A DNA stretch of 64,000 bases from Prorocentrum cordatum (taxonomy: Eukaryota > Sar > Dinophyceae > Prorocentrales > Prorocentraceae). The stretch covers positions 1-64,000 of the forward strand of contig CAUYUJ010001363.1 of the NCBI GenBank assembly GCA_963575745.1, given 5' to 3'. The notes below the pieces were generated by a model, which was given only the letters and a program-made list of their open reading frames with translations, had not been told where the DNA came from and made no database searches. The position numbers and the translations under genes are program-made. Shown in pieces: positions 28,214 through 39,118 of this stretch. Within the stretch, counting starts at the first letter, position 1. Each line of letters starts with the position of its first letter.

Positions 28214-28904
28214 CCGTCTCGCGCGCGAGGCTATCCTGGAGCCCTTGGAGCCTCTCAGCCCCCCAGCGCTTCGCGACCTCAGCCTCAGTTATTCCAAGTT
28301 CACGGCGGTCTCTGTCGACGGGTTTCACATGAGGCACTTCGCGCAGCTTAGCGATGGCGCCCTCCTGGCCCTGGTGAAGATGTTCCAGCTCTGGGAGATG
28401 CTTTCGGCTTTTCCGACTCAGTTGAGGGTGGTCATCTTGGCTATGTTGTCGAAGGCATCTGGGGGTTTTAGGCTGATTGGCCTCTTCGTGGCTCCTTACA
28501 GACTCTGGGGACGTGCTCGCCGTCGCTTAGCTGAGGAGTGGGAGGCTGCGCGGCAGAGGCCTTTCTTCGCCTGTGGGCGATTCAAATCTTCCTCGGATGC
28601 GGTTCGGAGGCAAGCTCTTGGATCCGAAGAGTTTGTTTCCATTAAGGACGTGTCCGCAAGTGTTCTTTGGGACATGTATAAGTTCTACGAACTATTTGAT
28701 CTGGAGCTGCTTCTAGACCGTTGCAGGCACGTTGGTTTTTTCTCTGCAGGTGGCCCGCTTGTGCGCGTTCGCCTACCAGCGTGCACGGTTTGTCTTGACG
28801 AATGGCAGCGTCAACGGTCCTTGGCTAGCCATCAAGGGTGTTATCGCTGGGTGTTCGATCGCGACTACATTCGTTCGTATATACCTCGTCCTGGATCTGG
28901 ATAG
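28161..28904 (+). pseudogene. LINE ORF2: N-terminal half of reverse transcriptase
   Basis: It shows the order expected for this LINE type: TAVSVDGFHMRHFAQLSD, VVILAMLSKASGGFRLIGL, YRLWGRARRR and SVLWDMYKFYELFDLELL (RT motif A, with the first catalytic Asp). The useful frame ends near 28735, where the motif B/C part continues in the +1 frame. Confidence 0.7.
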
Positions 28905-30801
28905 GTTGACGCTGCCGCGCTCTGTTACCCTAGATGCTTATATCGACGACTGTGCCCTGAATTGCACGGGCAGTGCCGGGCTTGTGGTTCGGGGCCTTGT
29001 TGCCGCATCGCGGGCGCTGCACCGCATTCTCACGATCGATTGTGAGCGCTCGTTGTGGATTGATCGCACCAAGGGGGTCACGGCTGACAAGGCTTGCCTC
29101 ATCTCGCCCTCGGCTGCCGTTGCTCGTCGCCTTCGTGACATCCTAGGGGGACTAGCAGGGCCGACCACTACGGGGGTAGCTAATCTCGAGATCGACGACA
29201 CTCAGGGTAAGCCTCGAAGATCGTCTGGTCGGTGTGCTACTGCCAAGAAGCGGGTTGCCATGTTTAACCGTCGCGCCGAGAGGTTGGCCAAGTTGAAGCC
29301 TGACCTCGGCAAGCGATGCAAGCAGATATTTGCCGCTGGGCCGCTGCCGGGCACTTTATATGGAGCAGAAGTTCATGGGTGTAGTGACGGGGAGGTGCGC
29401 CGGATTCGTCGCGGGCTCGGTCGCACGTTGCAGCCGTCGGCAGGAGGTCGCTCGCTCACCGTACTCATGATCGCCGAGAACGATCCCTCCTGGCTCGCCT
29501 CGGTAGCACCAGTGGTTCGATGGGGGAAGGAGGTGTGGATCACGGCTAGCAAGATCACGTCTCTTTCGCTGTCGTTTGCTGTTTTGCGCTCGGCATGGAG
29601 CGCCGCGTTCTTCAAGGACATCACATGGCGCTCGTGCGGTGGACCAGTCGGTGCGATGAAGCTCTCTTTGTGCAGGATTGACTGGCAGATGAAAGACCCC
29701 TTCACTCTGACCAATGACCTCCAGCAAGAGATCTCGCTGCCTGTCACATCACCTGCTCTGTTGAAGAAGCTCCTCAGGGAAGGAGTGCTGCGTTCTTTGG
29801 AGAGACAGGCCAGCCTCGCTTTGGGGTCCTCCGATCGGTTGTGCTTCGACGTTATGGTTTCAGCTACTCGGTCGTCTAAGTTCGACAAGATCCAGAGGGG
29901 CTCTGCGAAGGCGGTTCTCTGTGGGGCTACTTGGACTCGTGACAGGGCGGTTAGCTTAGGTTACCAGTGCTGTCCTAAGCGTGCTCTCTGCGGGGAGCCC
30001 GACACTTTGTTCCACGGGATTTGGGAGTGTAGCCAGTGCTCTGAGCTGCGTGCCAGTCTTGTGGACCCCTGGATGCTAGAAGCCTCCAAGGACCCCAATG
30101 TGGACCTCCTTCTTTTCACCCGAGGCCTTTGCAGGCACCCAGGGGGCCTGTGCCCACCTCCGCTCTCGGACACAGGTGTAGATATTGCGCGGCATGACGA
30201 CCCAGCTCGGCTGGGTGGCGGATCCGAGGGCCACATTTTCATGGACGGTTCGTGCTTTAAACATCCTGTGTGTGTGCTGTCGAGAGCGGGGTGGGGGTTA
30301 TGTGTTTTTGAAAATTCGGACTCCGCGGCCCCTCTCTGCTCGGTTTCGGCCCCCATCTGGAGCCCCACGCCCCAGACGAGTCAGGGAGGGGAATGCTCGG
30401 CCTTCGGGGGCTCTGCATTCCTTGCTGCGGGACCTAGCCACTTTTACACGGACTGTTTCAATGCGCACAAGCAGTATCATGCTCCAGGTTATTATAACCA
30501 GATCAGCTACAAACTCGTGTATAGTGGTATGATGATGCGGGCCCTCTCTCACGCTTCGCTCATTTTGGGCCTCGCCAAGGTGAAGGCCCACCAGAGTTTT
30601 GAGCTGGACTTGGCCCCTCAGGAGGCAGTTTACCGCTTAGGCAACCACGGGGCGGATCAGGCGGCCAAGAGGGGAGCTCTCAGCTCTCCAGCCCCCTGCC
30701 GCTGCGCCCGAGCTGCAAGAAGTCGCGAGTCGCTTTGTTTCAATTGCCAAAGCGGTCGCCAAGTTGTTTGTGCACCTCCTGCCTCTTTGACCTCGCCTTG
30801 A
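28732..30801 (+). CDS. LINE ORF2: RT motifs B-C and RNase H domain
   Basis: A 689-codon open frame. GVIAGCSIATTFV is motif B and LDAYIDDCAL (about 28930-28960) is the catalytic motif C with two Asp. After the thumb-like region a Cys-rich stretch (YQCCPKRALCGEPDTLFHGIWEC) resembles the zinc-binding part seen near the end of RT regions. An RNase H domain follows: IFMDGSCF (about 30236), GGECSAF (about 30390), FYTDCFNAH (about 30445) and GNHGADQAAKRGA (about 30640), keeping Asp, Glu, Asp and Asp. It ends at TGA 30799-30801. The rest of ORF2 is in other frames. Confidence 0.75.
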   Translation: MVFSLQVARLCAFAYQRARFVLTNGSVNGPWLAIKGVIAGCSIATTFVRIYLVLDLDRLTLPRSVTLDAYIDDCALNCTGSAGLVVRGLVAASRALHRILTIDCERSLWIDRTKGVTADKACLISPSAAVARRLRDILGGLAGPTTTGVANLEIDDTQGKPRRSSGRCATAKKRVAMFNRRAERLAKLKPDLGKRCKQIFAAGPLPGTLYGAEVHGCSDGEVRRIRRGLGRTLQPSAGGRSLTVLMIAENDPSWLASVAPVVRWGKEVWITASKITSLSLSFAVLRSAWSAAFFKDITWRSCGGPVGAMKLSLCRIDWQMKDPFTLTNDLQQEISLPVTSPALLKKLLREGVLRSLERQASLALGSSDRLCFDVMVSATRSSKFDKIQRGSAKAVLCGATWTRDRAVSLGYQCCPKRALCGEPDTLFHGIWECSQCSELRASLVDPWMLEASKDPNVDLLLFTRGLCRHPGGLCPPPLSDTGVDIARHDDPARLGGGSEGHIFMDGSCFKHPVCVLSRAGWGLCVFENSDSAAPLCSVSAPIWSPTPQTSQGGECSAFGGSAFLAAGPSHFYTDCFNAHKQYHAPGYYNQISYKLVYSGMMMRALSHASLILGLAKVKAHQSFELDLAPQEAVYRLGNHGADQAAKRGALSSPAPCRCARAARSRESLCFNCQSGRQVVCAPPASLTSP

Positions 30802-31170
30802 CCTCAAGGGGGTGCAACTTATCGCCCCGCCGCGCCCTGCCGCGTTGGCCCGCGGGTGCCATTCCTGGGTGCGTGTCGGGGACCTTTGGCAATGTACTTT
30901 GTTCCTGCGCGGGAGGCGCACTGCGGCGGCGCCGCCTCCAGGAGTTTCGTGTGAAAGTCGCTCAGCTGGCCTCGCTCGGTCACAGGTGCTGGGTGGTCGA
31001 TTGCAGTGATGACTCTTTTGTGTGTTTTTGCAAGACGTGTAAGTGCTACACTTCTGGTCTCAGGCTCGCCGAGCTTGCGAGTCCGTGCAACGGCCCTCCT
31101 GTCCACAAGGACGGCACACCCAGGACACCAGACTCCTGGGCTCGTATGCTTCGTGGCCTTCATCCACAGA
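30802..31170 (+). pseudogene. LINE ORF2: C-terminal Cys-containing module after RNase H
   Basis: In frame 0 the sequence reads HRCWVVDCSDDSFVCFCKTC and KCYTSGLRLAELASPCNG, then a segment rich in Arg, Gly and Pro (MLRGLHPQRS). Paired Cys residues at fixed spacing suggest a zinc-binding tail. It is reached from the RNase H frame by one slip. Confidence 0.5.
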
Positions 31171-31559
31171 GGTCACGGGTGACGATTCTGTCTAGCACGA
31201 ACAATGGCTGCTCTCTGTCCGTAACTTTTAGGGGACGGATTGGCCTCCCTGTTTGGGCAGGTGGCCCCCCCTTTGCGTGCGGATGTTGCGCGGCCTCGCT
31301 GCTGGTTGTGTCACCGCTCTTTGCGCCAGGCTTTCGCCCTGCGACTCTGGTGCAGGAGCCTCTGCGCCTAGGCCTGATTCAGCGCAGGAGGGTTGCGGCG
31401 TCATTTGCGGCGCATGTCAAAAAAAACCTCCTCCCGTTCCTCCTCTTCCTCCTCCTCTTCCTCCGCCTCTTCCTCCTCCCTGGTGGCGTCTTGGAGGTAT
31501 CTTCGAACGGTTTGGTGGGCTCTCGGGCCTTGCCGACCATTCTGAAAAGTCAAGAGTAA
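31171..31559 (+). other. LINE 3' region: A-run and CTC tract
   Basis: The putative 3' UTR has a run of eight A and a CTCCTCTTCCTCC tract (31420-31486). The other minus-strand LINE in the window also ends in a pyrimidine-rich region, so such tails may be characteristic. No further gene. Confidence 0.4.
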
Positions 31560-33120
31560 GATCGAAATTGGAAGCCAAGGTAACCCCAAAATGGCTCCAA
31601 GATGGCCCAAAATGGCCTTTGGGGCGCTCTGGGGGGGTGGCATCTTGGAGCAAATGTATCAAAGAAGAGCAGAGCTTTAATTAGCGTTGCCCCTCCAGAC
31701 TGTATAAAATCGCTTCTTGGACCCCTCTTGGGTCGCTCTTGGGGCGCTTTTGGACGCTGTTGAGGCAGTTGTGAAGCTCTCTTGGGCACCTGTTGGGGCC
31801 TAGTTGGGACATCTTGGCGCCATCCTGAGGCCTCGGATGGGCTTCGGAAGCGAAAAAGTGATAACACCAAAAACATTGATTTTCCGTGGGGTTTTGAAGC
31901 ATTTCGGCCTTTCGACGGCACTCTAATGATGCTCTTTGTGGGCACTTGGAACAATCTTACAGCGGTCTTGGAACGTATTGGAGCGTCTTCTGAACCATCT
32001 TCAGGCATCTTGCGCTATCTTGAGCCATCTTGGAGGCGATCTTGTGCTCTCTGAGGCCCTCTTGGAGCATCTTGGACCATCTTGGACGCTCTGACCGCTC
32101 CCCGCCCCTCCTGTCCAGGTCAGTGGGGAGGGGGTGGGGGAGGGGTAAACCCCTCCCCGAAAGGGAAGAGGGAGGGGTGGAAGAGGAAACGCCCTAAACC
32201 ACCGACGCCCAAAGGGCTGCTGGGGAAACGCTTTATCTTGGAGCCTCTGGGGGCCTCCTGGGCGCTTCTTGGGGCCATTTTTATTTCTTCTGGAGGCAAA
32301 AAACGGGGCCAAAGTCTCAGTAAAATCAATGATTTTGGCTTCCTCGCCGAGGCCGTTTTGGACGCTTTGACCGTTCGCAGCCCCCCCCCGTTCAGGTCCA
32401 CGGGGAGGGGGTAGGGGGAGGGGTAAACCCCTCTCCGAAGGGAAAGAGGGAGGGGTGGAAGAGGAAACGCCTTAAACCACCGACGCCCAGAGGGCTGGTG
32501 GGATTGCCTCGATCAGGGAAGTGGACAGCACACAGAGGAAGCCAGTATGAGACATTTTGGGATTTCTTGAGCCATTTTGAAGGTCATTTTGGGCTCCCCG
32601 AGGCGCTCTCGGAGTCATCTTAATCAGTGCCCCCCGCCAAGAGGCCAACATGTGGCTAAAACCTTTGTGCAAACAATGTTTTGAAATTATCGCCGAGGCC
32701 TCTGGGAGCACCTTGGGTGCCTCTGGGGGGTTCTTGGGGCCTCTTGGGGGTCTCTTAGGAGCCTCCTGGAAGCCTCTTGGGGGGCCTTTTGGGGCCATAT
32801 TGGAGGGCGCAACAAGAGAACGACAGCACCTATGCTGAGGTCATTAGCAGCGGCCTAGGTAGTCTCCAATGCTTAGGGGCCGAAGTTTACGGCAGGTGGG
32901 GAGAACAAAATATCTCCCTCGTGCCCACTTTAGCTCAAGAGCGTACTCGGGACCTTCACGCGCGAGTCAGAAGAGGGGCCGCACTAGGTCTGCAGCACAG
33001 GTGGTGGGGCATTTTGGGGCTCGCCTTACAGCGTGCCGTCGCTAGGACGGTTTTGGGGCCGGGAGGAGACCTGCACTTTACGCCTCAAGAGCCTCCCTGT
33101 CCGTTAGCTGACCTGGACGT
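31560..33120. repeat. Degenerate CTTGG repeats with a duplicated about 115-bp GGGGAGGGGG module
   Basis: CTTGGGGCG/CATCTTGG phrases fill most of 31565-32830. A module with GGGGAGGGGGT, GGGGTAAACCCCTC and AAACCACCGACGCCCA occurs at about 32105-32225 and again at about 32390-32505. ATGATTTTGGCTTCCTC also recurs (about 32330 and 33362, and inverted near 31850). No coding frame is credible; 32820-33120 holds nothing I recognise. Confidence 0.6.
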
Positions 33121-33124
33121 GCTC

Positions 33125-33257
33125 TAGTCCTCCTCCTCCTCGTCCTCGTCCTCGTCCTCCTCTTCCTCCTACTCCTCCTCCTCCTCCTCCTCCTCCTCCT
33201 CCTCCTCCTCCTCCTCCTCCTCCTCCTCCTCCTCCTCCTCCTCCTCCTCCTCCTCCT
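33125..33257. repeat. (CTC)n microsatellite
   Basis: Over 100 bases of nearly pure CTC/TCC repeats; open frames over it are poly-Arg and poly-Gly. Confidence 0.95.
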
Positions 33258-33727
33258 GTGACGCTGCTTGTGTGCTCGCGGCGCCGTTTCACCCGCACTT
33301 GGTTTTCGAGTGCGCCTTGATGTCACCTGGTCCGATGCTGGGATGTCAAAAAAAACATAGTAATGATTTTGGCTTCCTCACCAAGGCCGTTTTGGACGCT
33401 TTGACCGCTCCCTGCCTCTCGATGCATATTTTGAGCCCGCTCGCGAGCTAAGGAAAAAACTCTGATCGTGGAATATGACATCGGGAGAACAACGGTAAAA
33501 ACCATGATCGATGTTCAGTCCAAGAACTACGAGGTCCACCTTTCGTAAACCGTGTGGCGGTATTAGTGCATTCGTTTTGGTTAAGACCTTTTCGACATTC
33601 TTGTCCGGCACATTACCCGTCTTCATATTGCGTATGGAATCTTTCTGATTCGATGTGCGGTTCATTGGTCACGGCTACCTTGGTGCCCGCGCAATCGTTC
33701 GAGGTACATATCGTGCATTCCTCTCGG
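33258..33727. other. No gene recognised
   Basis: A 60-base segment with ATGATTTTGGCTTCCTCACC belongs to the dispersed repeat to its left. The rest is unassigned. Confidence 0.35.
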
Positions 33728-34319
33728 ATTTATTTTTGGCCACCGTTGATTTTCCGACTTCTGGCGCCTCCGACGGACTTACAGTTTTGCACGCTGGCAG
33801 TTCGGTCAGGCCACGTGGATCGATCCATACCAACATTCTATTGGCCAGCTATCTCAGCACTGCGGAAGCACATTGGTCTTAGCTTTAACATCTTGCAAGC
33901 GCTCCGTAACCCCATGCCAGATGATCTCAAAACAAATAAGTTGTTCACGTACGCACGATCAACATATGCGATAATTATTATTCCGGGTGGGATGAGATTT
34001 GCGTACGCGGTATAATGTTGCATATTTATTTTTGGCCACCGTTGATTTTCCGACTTCTGGCGCCTCCGACGGACTTACAACTTTGCACGCTGGCAGTTCG
34101 GTCAGGCCACGTGGATCGATCCATACCAACATTCTATTGGCCAGCTATCTCAGCATTGCGGAAGCATATTGGTCTTAGCTTTAACATCTTGCAGGCGCTC
34201 CGTACCCGCATGCCAGATGATCTCAAAACAAATAAGTTGTTCACGTACGCACGATCAACATATGCGATAATTATTATTCCAGGTGGGATGAGATTTGCGT
34301 ACGCGGTATAATGTTGCAT
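33728..34319. repeat. Tandem duplication of a 296-bp unit
   Basis: Units 33728-34023 and 34024-34319 align base for base at a constant offset of 296, with about eight substitutions and no indel. Both start ATTTATTTTTGGCC and end ATAATGTTGCAT. Confidence 0.9.
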
Positions 34320-34891
34320 GAGACAAAATAGAATCGCGTTCGCATAATTTTGTTTTGTTTGTTTTCTTCTTTTCGCCGCAGCGCGCCCACAACATCGCCA
34401 AGAACCCGAACCGAAAACCAGTCTGGAGTGAAACAGCGGCTAAGCAGCAAAGAGAGCGGCACCTCAGCAGAGCCCACAAGGCAGGTAGGTACCAATTGCG
34501 TGGTAGGTGAGTCGGTGTATTCGTAAGAGTACTAGGTGTGCCACTGATTTTTGGAGAGAGACCCCCTATATGCCCCACCATCGGTGTAGGAACCCCATCA
34601 TAGTGCCCCGTCATATGCGTATTGGTAGGTCTCGGCAACGTTCGCGCGCAAGTGCGGGCACCAATGCTGTCGCTTATTGTCCCTATCGTCCATAGTCCTC
34701 TTCGTGCCCCAAGCATTGTAAGGAACCCAGACCTGAGCTGATCACTTCATGATAAATAGAATTGTTTTGTTGTTCCGCGAGCTCAAGTAGTCTTCCTCCC
34801 CTGTTGCTTGTCCCCGCTCTGGGCCTCCCATTCCCAGCACTAAGAGAAACCACTGTGACGTCGCAGAATAAAGGCAGCCCGCGTGCATCGT
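34320..34891. other. No gene recognised
   Basis: Lower-GC sequence without a convincing frame or RNA structure. Confidence 0.3.
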
Positions 34892-35830
34892 TCAGGCAAA
34901 AGACGATGAGGTCCAAGCGTCGCGGGTCACCTTCAAGAACAGGTATGTGGGTGCGTCCTGAAGGTCGTTCGACATTATACGGTTGGGGATTCGCCTCCCC
35001 GCTTCAATGAACAGTTGACGCCAGCCTGAAACCATCCATGTGTGACGTGAGTTTGGCCTGGCATTCACCATTTTTGTATATCCATGCGGATCCCCGCCGT
35101 CACCAAACACGCCTATATCCAACCGTCGTCGCACTGCGCAAACCATGTGTTTGTTGTGTAACACCAATAGATCCTTAGTGGGGCACGCCATGAACCATGA
35201 CCCCGCGTAAGCCCCCATGCATGACCACACCCGGGCTTTGCCAGTCGTAGCTGCGTTACGTCGGGCCCCAGGTCCGCCTCCGAGAGTAGCCATAAGAGAC
35301 TGGTAGGCAGCACGTTCCAGATCGTAAGACGCATGGTATTGCCACCTGTGGCTCCATTCCCCGAGCACCGTCGGTTCAATAGGCAACTCTGGGGGTCAGC
35401 TTCCAGCGGTCAGCTCTTCCCAATTGGGCCGTGCTCCCCACCCTGCCCTATCGCATTGTCGTCCGGCTGCTTCTGCTGCTGCCACATATGCAAGGTAGTT
35501 AGCGAACTCATACGGCTGTGCGTCACGAAGCGCGCGGCTGTTGAGGATGTCTTGTCTTATTGTTGGGAACCCAGTGGTAAGCCTGCGGAGGGAGTCTGCC
35601 CAGCTCGCCCAGTATGCTGCCATCTCTTTGCAAGATTGAATGAACATGGAACATGCGGGCGCGGCTGCCATAATCAAAAGTCCCACGCCATCGATGCTCA
35701 TGATCACCTTTTGAAAATTTCGCTTCGGAAACGTATCGCAAGAATGTATCGCCGCACTTACGTGCTGGCATTGCACAGTCCGAAATTCCATCCGGTAATT
35801 TGGTTTGGTCACCGCCGTAAGCGACGACAT
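34892..35830 (-). pseudogene. Minus-strand LINE pol C-terminal fragment (tentative)
   Basis: Two frames on the minus strand (35830-35396 and 35386-34892) read as one protein with a slip: SWADSLRRLTTGFPTIRQDI, then AAYQSLMATLGGGPGARRN, VWSCMGAYAGSWFMACPTKD and RRRLDIGVFGDGG. The order Ala/Leu-rich helix, SWxxxxPT, then RRRLGI recalls the region after RT in many LINE pol proteins. No catalytic motif remains, so this is a tentative fragment. Confidence 0.4.
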
Positions 35831-36124
35831 GTGCAGATCACCCCTGGCAATACAACGCTGGACCCTGGTCGCAGCAAGCTTGAATCATAAAAATAATTCG
35901 CGAAACATTCAACCTTCCCTCAGCCGTGACGAATGAAAAGCCTGACTAACACTAACTCACCCCCCTGGAACGATAAATATCGATTCCAATGGCGCCACAC
36001 GAGTGGGGTTTCTCGAACAAAAACAACCCAACTTCAAACACAACACCCCACTTCGGCGATGAATAAAGCTTTTGACGTATTGCAAAATCATCTTATGAGC
36101 AAATCACTCTGGCTTGCCATATGG
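35831..36124. other. No gene recognised
   Basis: AT-richer sequence. A CCCCCTGGAACGAT phrase recurs near 36920, flanking the repeat block between. Confidence 0.3.
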
Positions 36125-36765
36125 CGCTTTTTGGGTGAATTTCGCGGCCCCTTGGGGCCATCATGGGGCCTCCAAGGCCGCACTTTGACGATTTTGGTGT
36201 CCTTTTCTGGCCGTCTTGGGCCCCCCCGGCCCCCGCTTCCACCATTCATGGGGCCTGCCGAAACTGTGGGTTTTTCGAATGTCCCCTGAATGGTGGAACC
36301 CCCAAAAAGCAAATTTTCTGGACGTCCCTCCGGGCGGGCCGGGGGTGGCTTTTTCGTGTGCAGGCCAATAAAAAACAAGCCGCAGCGACGCACCAAAAAG
36401 TGTTCAAAACAGGGGGCGAAAGCGGCTGGTCCCCCGAAATCTTAGAAAATTGTGATTTCCGTTACTTTTTCTGGAATAATTTTTGGGGCCTCCTGGGGGC
36501 CTCTTGGGCTCTCTTGGGGGCCTCTTGGGGGCCTCTTGGGCCGCTCTTGGAAGCCTCTTGGGGGCCTCTTGGGGGCCCTTGAGGGCCTCTTGGGGGCCTC
36601 TTGGGAGCCTTGGGGGTCTCTTCGGGGCCAAAGCTCCCAGAGGGGTCAAAGAAAAAACAAAACATCTGGGGGCTCTCTTGGGGGCCTCTTGGGGGCGTCT
36701 TGGGGCGCTCTTGGGGACCTCTTGGGGGCCTTTGGGGGCCTCTGGGGGCCGCTTGGAACCGTACG
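36125..36765. repeat. CTTGGGGGCCT tandem repeat, about 11-bp period
   Basis: Clearest at 36480-36600 and 36670-36755, where CCTCTTGGGGG follows itself at 11-base steps with decay between. The open frames (Trp/Gly/Leu-rich forward, Lys/Pro/Arg-rich reverse) come from the period. Confidence 0.75.
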
Positions 36766-36769
36766 AGCA

Positions 36770-36795
36770 GCAGCAACATGGAGCAGCAGCAGCAT

Positions 36796-36842
<47 letters not shown>
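36770..36842. repeat. (CAG)n microsatellite
   Basis: About 20 AGC/CAG units, interrupted by CAACATGGAG and CATG. Confidence 0.95.
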
Positions 36843-36845
<3 letters not shown>

Positions 36846-37119
36846 AGCCGACAACTAACACCTCGCGCGCAGGCAGACCCCCCACTTGGGAGAAATGACG
36901 GGTGTCCGATCGAAATTGACCCCCCTGGAACGATGAATAACGGCGGAAGCGCTCCACCATTAACACCCCCCCCGTTGACGACTGGACTGGCTCGAATGCA
37001 CTTATCGGGTCAACCCTTCATAACCAGGGGTGATATGTGCAGGGCATCTCGGATGACGACGAGCGCATCAACTTGCGTAAGCAATATGATGTTCCAAATA
37101 AGCTTGCGCCCCATTCTTA
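36843..37119. other. No gene recognised
   Basis: Mixed sequence between two simple repeats; no frame supported. Confidence 0.3.
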
Positions 37120-37300
37120 TTATACTATATATTTGTATGTATGTATATATGTATATATGTATATTATATTATATATAATCATATAATATATATAAATATA
37201 ATATATTTTATTATTATTATTATTATTATTATTTATTATTATTATTATTATTATATTTATATATTATATATATATATATATATATTAATATTAATTACTT
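37120..37300. repeat. AT-rich microsatellite (ATGT, TTA, AT repeats)
   Basis: Successive TATG, ATAT, TTATTA and TATA repeats. The most AT-rich 180 bases in the window. Confidence 0.95.
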
Positions 37301-37833
37301 ATTTCACGCCCTCGGCACAGCCTCACCTCTCACCACAAGTGAAACAACGAGAGAACGGGGACCGAGTTCCGATGCGCTCAAGATGGAGCCCGGGGGGGAA
37401 AGAGAGAAAGGAGGGAGGGAAGGAGGGAGGGGGGGAAAGAGAGCGGGAGGGGAAGGAAGAAGCAGAGCAGGCACGCAAAGAAGAATGGGCGAGGAGAAGA
37501 AAGAGCGGGAAAGCGCCGGACGCGCCAGGCGAGAAAAAAACGCCAACGGACCGAACACCGCCCAAGGGCCGCATAGGGGGGAGGAGACAAAGAGAGGAGG
37601 GAGGCGGCGAACGACAGCAACGACAGCAGCACGCAAAAAGAGAGGGAAGAAGGAGGGAGGGAGGGAAGGGAGAAGGGGGGAGAGGGAAGAAAGAGGGGAA
37701 GAAGGGAGGGCAGAAGAGAAGTAACGGCCAAATTTTATAGATGCAAAATTCCGTTTTGTCACGCAAAGCACGGCTGGGCTCCGAGCGTCGGCTGGCTTTG
37801 AAAAAACATAGGAAACTACGCAACGAATGCGAC
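37301..37833 (-). repeat. G/A-rich tract at the 3' end of the minus-strand LINE
   Basis: On the plus strand GGGAGGGAAGGAGG-like sequence dominates 37380-37725, so the minus strand is pyrimidine-rich just downstream of the LINE RT. This matches the pyrimidine tail of the plus-strand LINE and may be part of the element. Confidence 0.45.
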
Positions 37834-38475
37834 TTAACGCGGCGGGCGCCAGTCCCTGCATCCCCTGAGAGGATGAGAGGCCAAAGGGATTCTCCACGAC
37901 AGCGTGGACGTCCAGTCCACACAGCCTCTGGCAGCCCTGTCTTTCACCAAGTCAGACAACAACCCTTGGAACCGCTTCACACTAGTGGCGGCAATCACAG
38001 AGTCAGGCAGTATATTGTGCACATTAATACTGCCAATGCAAGAACGCACTAGGAAGTCAGGAGCTCCCAACGGACATATATCGATCAAATGCCGTGCGTG
38101 CCGTCTGGGAGCCCTGGGAGGAGGCCTGGAAGGGTCGACCCGGAAAAACTGTTCAAATTGCCGTGGCCCTTGTCTAAGAGCAGTCCGGTGAATCACCCCC
38201 AACATCGCAATTTCACGTCGCACCTGTAAAAGGGCTAGCGAAAAATACAATAAGGCATCAAGACTGGACAAAGAGAGGATGGCAAGGAAGCGAGTCAAAA
38301 CGGCATCAAGAGGGGCAAGGATAGAATCTGCTGCATGAGCTAAGCCTGGTGTGCGATATTCGATGTACCTCACAATATCACTCTTCAAAAAGGTGCACGA
38401 GTTCACTAAGCCGCCGGGTGCGAAAAAAAGTGACAACTTTCCATCCACATTCGCACGCGCACTCGTGCACCGCAT
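37834..38475 (-). pseudogene. Second LINE: C-terminal region of RT
   Basis: It reads LAPLDAVLTRFLAILSLSSL, RREIAMLGVIHRTALRQGPR, QFEQFFRVDPSR and RRHARHLIDI: the helical region beyond the RT core seen in CR1/Jockey-like LINEs. It joins the RT core across a frame slip near 38420. Ends at a stop near 37834. Confidence 0.65.
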
Positions 38476-39118
38476 CTCTCATGAGCAGTTTCGTGTCGAA
38501 CAAATTCCCTTGGCTTTTCAACGACTCTCCATAGGGTCTGGTCTTTGACAAGACGTGAGAACTCTCTTTGGACGCACCAAAAGACACGCCATTCGCATGA
38601 CCCCATGAGTGCAAGCTATCTCGGCACAGCCTTAAGGCGTGCAGGATCTTGTCCATCGTGGCAGAGGGCTCAAAATCTTTAAAAGCGTTCAAATCGTCTG
38701 CGAAAACAATATCAATAAAATCATGCTCAACAGTGGCCCGGTGCGAATCGCCAAAGTGCAGATTCCAAAGAGGAGGCCCAAAGACAGTGCCCTGGTAAGC
38801 CATGTCTTTCACCACCACCGGATCCGAAAACTCGCCCTGCACTGCGACACCACCCGTGCGTTCCCTGAGCCAGCTTTTCAAAACATTGCGTATGCTCGGG
38901 TGCACCTTGGCCGCCTGCAGTTTGGACAGAAGACGCTCCGCGGATACTTTGTCGAAGGCACCCGACACATCTGAACTATACAGTGCTATCAAGCGGCCTC
39001 GGCTCATGCCAAGCAGCCACGATAACACAAATAATAAAACAGCGTCACGTGCCCCGCGACCAGCCGAATCGGCAAATTGATTCGGTCCAAAGACATCTAA
39101 GTCGAGCAGCCGTGGCAC
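38378..39118 (-). pseudogene. Second LINE: reverse transcriptase core
   Basis: FGPNQFADSAGRGARDAVL, LYSSDVSGAFDKVS (motif A), MAYQGTVFGPPLWNLHF (motif B) and DIVFADDLNAFKDF (motif C with FADD) appear in order, then WGHANGVSFGASKE (motif D-like). All catalytic Asp residues are present. Upstream the frame changes at a run of seven A/T bases near 39120. Confidence 0.8.

Larger units (their letters stand above)
25257..31490 (+). mobile_element. Non-LTR retrotransposon (LINE) with SL relic at its 5' end
   Basis: In order: doubled spliced-leader relic (25257-25293), 5' UTR, ORF1 (25445-26386), then ORF2 pieces for endonuclease, reverse transcriptase, RNase H and a Cys-containing tail, and a short A-run plus pyrimidine tract (31418-31486). 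ORF2 is broken by frame slips and at least one TAA, so this copy is not functional. The SL relic indicates insertion from a trans-spliced transcript. Confidence 0.8.

Noticed and set aside
36404-37178. Trp/Gly/Leu and Gln-rich plus-strand frames
   Set aside because: They follow the 11-bp repeat and the CAG tract; the reverse strand is open for the same reason.
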